The notes beneath the pieces are model-generated. The model worked only from the letters and a program-made list of their open reading frames with translations. It searched no databases and was not told the origin of the DNA. From DSAD01 sp036825155 (GTDB lineage Bacteria > Desulfobacterota > Desulfomonilia > UBA1062): a DNA stretch of 17,061 bases. Location: assembly GCA_036825155.1 (NCBI GenBank), contig DAISYU010000072.1, positions 1 through 17,061 of the forward strand, written 5' to 3'. This document shows positions 14,515-17,061 of the stretch, piece after piece (the stretch's first letter is position 1; every line of letters starts with the position of its first letter). Both the position numbers and the translations under genes were made by a program.

Positions 14515-14547
14515 CTGTCTCAGGGGGGGTGTTGCCCCCCTGAACAG
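14515..14547 (+). terminator. Strong hairpin after clpB, probable terminator
   Basis: CTGT-CT-CAGGGGGG pairs with CCCCCCTG-A-ACAG across a short loop, about 36 bases past the clpB stop. The stem is very stable, but only a broken T-stretch follows, so it may act mainly as a 3'-end stabiliser or a weak stop. Confidence 0.55.
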
Positions 14548-14659
14548 AAACCTCCTCTTTGTGCCTGCTAACATCCCCACACGGTGGATAAATAAAAGTC
14601 TATTGCTTGTAGATAATTAATAATGATGGCAAATGGTTTGTCAAGAGACATGCTCAAAT

Positions 14660-15409
14660 TTACAGATGCTCCTCTATAAAGGAATGTACCCTGCTCCTGT
14701 AGACGTTTGCGTGGCGGGATACGAATGCCTCGATATGGCCTACCCCGTCAAGGATTATGAGCTCTTTGGGCTCGGATGCTACTTCATGCATCTTTATAGA
14801 ATGCGAATATGGGACCACGGCGTCAGACGTACCGTGAATAAACAGCTTCGGTACCGTTGAGTTGGGCAGGGTCTCGAGTGCGGAGAGGCCTTCGTTCGGC
14901 ACGGCACACTGGATCTGAGGATACGCCTGCGAGAACAGGTCATAGAAGGAGTAGAGACCTGCCTCAAGGATTGCCCCGTTGAGCGACGGGAAATCCGGAA
15001 GGATGCGGGCCAGGGTATATGCCCCCATGGACTGGCCGAACCCGAAGATGTTTTCCCCGAATTTTTCCGGGTTGGCGAAGACATGAGAAAACACCTCACG
15101 GGCGTCGTCCTGTATCCCTGCCAGCGTCGGTCTGCCTTTCGACCTGCCATAACCCCGGTAGTCAAAGGTCAGGAGGCTGTAACCCATATCGAGGATAAAC
15201 ATCGAGCCGGTGATATGGGAGGTCATATTCTCTGCATTGCCGTGGAGATGGACGATGGTGGCATGGTGCTGGTTCGCTATTTTCGGTTCCACATACCAGC
15301 AAGATATGCTCTCGTTCAGGCAGATATCCTCTTTGGGAAATCCGCGGCTCTCAGGGTCAAAATATACAAAGGAATCAGGATAGAAGCAGTGTTCTTCCGT
15401 AATGAGCAT
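14660..15409 (-). CDS. Alpha/beta hydrolase (COG1073-like serine hydrolase)
   Basis: A soluble alpha/beta-hydrolase of 249 residues from the start used here. It shows the oxyanion-hole segment HLHGNAEN, YRGYGRSKG typical of the BEM46/COG1073 group, the nucleophile elbow GFGQSMGA, the acid in FIHGTSDAVVP, and the His in GVGHIEA, so the Ser-Asp-His triad is complete. No signal peptide is seen. Substrate unknown; esterase, thioesterase or peptidase are all possible. An ATG at 15436 would add nine residues, but neither start has a ribosome site. I prefer ATG 15409 because TATACT sits six bases before it with a 17-base spaced TTGCAT, which suggests a leaderless message. The gene is divergent from the SAM hydrolase gene and convergent with clpB. 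Confidence 0.88.
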   Translation of the reverse strand: MLITEEHCFYPDSFVYFDPESRGFPKEDICLNESISCWYVEPKIANQHHATIVHLHGNAENMTSHITGSMFILDMGYSLLTFDYRGYGRSKGRPTLAGIQDDAREVFSHVFANPEKFGENIFGFGQSMGAYTLARILPDFPSLNGAILEAGLYSFYDLFSQAYPQIQCAVPNEGLSALETLPNSTVPKLFIHGTSDAVVPYSHSIKMHEVASEPKELIILDGVGHIEAFVSRHANVYRSRVHSFIEEHL

Positions 15410-15415
15410 AGGGCA

Positions 15416-15444
15416 AGTATAATCGATGCCGGTCATTCATGCAA
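15416..15444 (-). promoter_or_regulatory. Candidate leaderless promoter of the alpha/beta hydrolase
   Basis: On the minus strand TTGCAT (15444-15439, weak -35) precedes TATACT (15421-15416, 5/6) by exactly 17 bases. Only six bases separate TATACT from the ATG at 15409, so transcription would start at about the A of ATG. Confidence 0.45.
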
Positions 15445-15452
15445 GAGCCGTA

Positions 15453-15483
15453 TTGACCTTGAGGATGTACTGCGTGGTATAGT
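15453..15483 (+). promoter_or_regulatory. Candidate leaderless promoter of the SAM hydrolase gene
   Basis: TTGACC (15453-15458, 5/6) and TATAGT (15478-15483, 5/6) are 19 bases apart. TGG just before TATAGT makes an extended -10. The ATG at 15491 follows after seven bases, with no Shine-Dalgarno sequence. Confidence 0.5.
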
Positions 15484-15490
15484 ATGCCGC

Positions 15491-16234
15491 ATGAAAAAGG
15501 TGGTGACCTTCCTGTCCGATTTCGGCACGAGCGATGCCTATGTCGCCCAGGTGAAGGCGCGCATACTCTCATCAGCCCCTGATGTGCTCATTGTCGATAT
15601 TACCCATGAAGTTGCCTCGTACACCGTGCTCTCCGGGGCATGGCTCCTCTATACCACATATGCCTGCTTTGCCGAGGGTACCATCCATCTTGCCGTCGTC
15701 GATCCCGGGGTCGGAACAGATCGTGCCATTGTCATGGTGAAAAAGGCAGGCCATATTTTCATCGGACCGGATAACGGGATCTTTTCCTTCCTCTATCCCG
15801 CAGATGAGATCACTGAAGTGACCTGGCGTCCTCACTCTCCGATATCCCCGACGTTTCATGCCAGGGATATTTTCGCCCCTGTTGTGGTCAAGATGCTGGA
15901 GAATCCTTCGTGGGAGGGGATAGGCACCCCGCTTATCGATCCGGTCACCATCGATGTGAGACAACCCATGGTGGTGCATATCGATAAATTCGGCACGGTG
16001 GTGACCAACATCGATTGCTCGGTAGTGAGACAGGGGGTCACGCTGGCGTGCGGGGGAACGGTCATAAGCGGCGTTGCCGGGACCTTCTCGGATATCCCTG
16101 AAGGCCGGACAGCCCTGCTCTGCGGCAGTTCGAATACCATCGAGATTGCCGCGAACAGGGGGAATGCTGCCCGGGAGATTGGGGCGTACGTGGGTATGCC
16201 GATTCAGCTGAATTTTGCAGACTCCCATGCCTGA
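15491..16234 (+). CDS. S-adenosyl-L-methionine hydrolase (SAM hydroxide adenosyltransferase, DUF62)
   Basis: A 247-residue member of the SAM hydroxide adenosyltransferase/fluorinase-like family, which uses an activated water to split SAM into adenosine and L-methionine. The N-terminal TFLSDFGTSDAYVAQVK (6-22) is the family opening. DITHEV (36-41), VVDPGVGTDR (69-78), IGPDNG (91-96) and TFHARDIFAP (121-130) follow; Asp71, Arg78 and His123 match the proposed Asp-Arg-His triad. The C-terminal domain has HIDKFGTVVTNI (163-174) and IPEGRTALL. Halogenases of the fold need different residues, so hydrolase is more likely. The frame is open for 136 codons upstream, but family homology begins at the ATG at 15491, which has no ribosome site. 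It stands alone; its cellular role (SAM/methionine balance) is not settled for the family. Confidence 0.93.
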   Translation: MKKVVTFLSDFGTSDAYVAQVKARILSSAPDVLIVDITHEVASYTVLSGAWLLYTTYACFAEGTIHLAVVDPGVGTDRAIVMVKKAGHIFIGPDNGIFSFLYPADEITEVTWRPHSPISPTFHARDIFAPVVVKMLENPSWEGIGTPLIDPVTIDVRQPMVVHIDKFGTVVTNIDCSVVRQGVTLACGGTVISGVAGTFSDIPEGRTALLCGSSNTIEIAANRGNAAREIGAYVGMPIQLNFADSHA

Positions 16235-16258
16235 CAGGTCATCTGCCGGAAAGGGTAT

Positions 16259-16334
16259 GAACGTGTTACCTATGTCTTGAACTGTTCACCTATTCAGGTT
16301 CTTTCCTTATACCTTAAACCCTATTCCTTAGACC
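16259..16334. repeat. Degenerate short repeats between the SAM hydrolase gene and yggS
   Basis: GAACGTGTTACCTAT (16259-16273) and GAACTGTTCACCTAT (16279-16293) are near-copies 20 bases apart. A CCTTA/ACCTTA-like low-complexity run follows (16304-16334). It looks like decayed repeat DNA between convergent genes. No terminator with a T-run is visible. Confidence 0.45.
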
Positions 16335-16348
16335 TGTTTCATTTCAGA

Positions 16349-17014
16349 TCAGGGATAGATCCGTTCACCAAATATCCTGGTCCCGATCCTTACCATGGTC
16401 GCACCCTCTTGAACGGCAATGAGGTACGAGTCGCTCATCCCCATGGAGAGATGCTTCATTTCCATGTTTTCGATCTTCTCTGATCCCAGCTGTTCAAACA
16501 GGGCCCTGGTGTTTCTGAAATAGGGCCTGAGTCCTTCCGGGTCGTCCAGGAACGGACCCATGGTCATCAATCCCTGCACACGGATGTGCTTCAGCCCGGA
16601 GATCCTTTCAATGAGTTTTCGAACGTCCCTGGGCATCACCCCTGCCTTCTGGGGTTCTTCTGCGCAGTTGACCTCGATAAGCACAGGCATGACCTTGCCG
16701 TGTTTTTCGGCCTGAAAGTCTATTATTTCTGCAAGGGCTACAGAGTCCACGGTCTCAATTATATCAAACAGCGGGATGATGTGTTTGACCTTGTTCTTCT
16801 GAATGTGACCGATAAAGTGCCAGGATGCCTTGTTCCCTATCTCCTGGATGACCTCACGGGACTCCTGGAGGTAGTTTTCTCCGATATGACGGATACCCCC
16901 GTCTATGGCCTGGAGGATCTCATCGGCGTTTCGGGTCTTGGCTGCAGCAACAACCACGACATCCTTTGGGATCTGTGAAAGGATTTGCCTAACGTTGTCT
17001 CGGATTGTACTCAT
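16349..17014 (-). CDS. yggS: YggS/PROSC-family pyridoxal-5'-phosphate homeostasis protein
   Basis: A 221-residue single-domain TIM-barrel PLP carrier, thought to buffer PLP and keep amino and keto acid pools in balance; no enzymatic activity is established. Landmarks are AAAKTR with the PLP-binding Lys26 (more often AVSKT), GENYLQE (45-51; usually GENRVQE), WHFIGHIQKNK (65-75), EVNCAEEPQKAGV (114-126), RVQGLMTMGP (145-154), LSMGMSDSY (189-197) and the phosphate-binding MVRIGTRIFG (207-216). The length is normal. The ATG at 17014 has no good ribosome site; a TATATA box lies only six bases upstream, again suggesting a leaderless transcript. In many bacteria this gene precedes proC or ylm genes, but here it is followed by the convergent SAM hydrolase gene. 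Confidence 0.96.
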   Translation of the reverse strand: MSTIRDNVRQILSQIPKDVVVVAAAKTRNADEILQAIDGGIRHIGENYLQESREVIQEIGNKASWHFIGHIQKNKVKHIIPLFDIIETVDSVALAEIIDFQAEKHGKVMPVLIEVNCAEEPQKAGVMPRDVRKLIERISGLKHIRVQGLMTMGPFLDDPEGLRPYFRNTRALFEQLGSEKIENMEMKHLSMGMSDSYLIAVQEGATMVRIGTRIFGERIYP

Positions 17015-17020
17015 GGTACA

Positions 17021-17051
17021 TATATACCTATTATCGCGGCGGTCTTGTCAA
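17021..17051 (-). promoter_or_regulatory. Candidate leaderless promoter of yggS
   Basis: On the minus strand a perfect TTGACA (17051-17046) and TATATA (17026-17021) are 19 bases apart, with six bases from TATATA to the ATG. The 19-base spacing is longer than ideal, but it equals that at the SAM hydrolase promoter. Confidence 0.45.
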
Positions 17052-17061
17052 CATGCAATCC

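Noticed and set aside
14616..14644. Minus-strand TTGACA-17-ATTAAT reading into the clpB 3' end
   Set aside because: The -10 match is only moderate, and no gene or RNA is visible downstream on that strand, so chance is likely in AT-rich DNA.
14633..14860. 75-codon plus-strand open frame after clpB
   Set aside because: It overlaps the C-terminal coding part of the alpha/beta hydrolase on the other strand and has no ribosome site.
15083..15490. N-terminal extension of the SAM hydrolase frame
   Set aside because: The frame is open by chance over the divergent hydrolase gene; family homology begins at the ATG at 15491.

Overview
The window reads as chromosomal housekeeping and energy-metabolism DNA from an anaerobic Gram-negative bacterium. 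A Desulfobacterota (former Deltaproteobacteria) or syntroph-like lineage is the best guess. The reasons are a four-subunit 2-oxoacid:ferredoxin oxidoreductase with a dedicated ferredoxin subunit and an ACT protein, a PaaK-type phenylacetate-CoA ligase, the order pgk-tpiA-secG, and sigma-32-like heat-shock promoters in front of an hsp20 trio and clpB. No marker gene fixes the genus, so this stays an inference. I see no tRNA, rRNA, CRISPR array, insertion sequence or phage gene.

Layout. Positions 1-1457 (minus) hold a five-domain S1 RNA-binding protein, complete except for the last base of its stop codon. A strong terminator (1574-1602) separates it from paaK (1651-2940, minus, GTG start). Next is the minus-strand glycolysis/secretion operon pgk-tpiA-secG (5518 down to 3226), with a recognisable promoter ahead of pgk. 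A divergent plus-strand gene at 5701-6369 encodes an unrecognised, partly hydrophobic, possibly EcsC-like protein. Positions 9517 down to 6499 (minus) are a tight five-gene operon: ferredoxin (delta), alpha, beta and gamma subunits of a 2-oxoacid:ferredoxin oxidoreductase, then a double-ACT-domain protein. This operon and the nearby paaK suggest oxidative breakdown of 2-oxoacids from amino acids, possibly aromatic ones, to acyl-CoA and reduced ferredoxin.

Positions 9938-14478 (plus) are a proteostasis block: three dissimilar Hsp20 small heat-shock proteins in one operon ending at a strong terminator, then clpB. Both transcription units start with the same CTTGAAA ... CCTAC promoter architecture, so they probably form one heat-shock regulon: Hsp20 proteins hold aggregates and ClpB, with DnaK, resolubilises them. 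The 0.5-kb spacer between them carries a dispersed GTCATTGCGA...GAAGCAATC repeat and degenerate TGGAGT-rich DNA.

The right end has an alpha/beta hydrolase (minus), a divergent SAM hydrolase of the DUF62 family (plus), and yggS/PLP homeostasis protein (minus). These three genes have no Shine-Dalgarno sequence, and each has a -10-like hexamer only 6-7 bases before its ATG. This suggests leaderless mRNAs and is the most unusual feature I found. Otherwise the window is made of known families. I did not find a clearly new multi-gene system.
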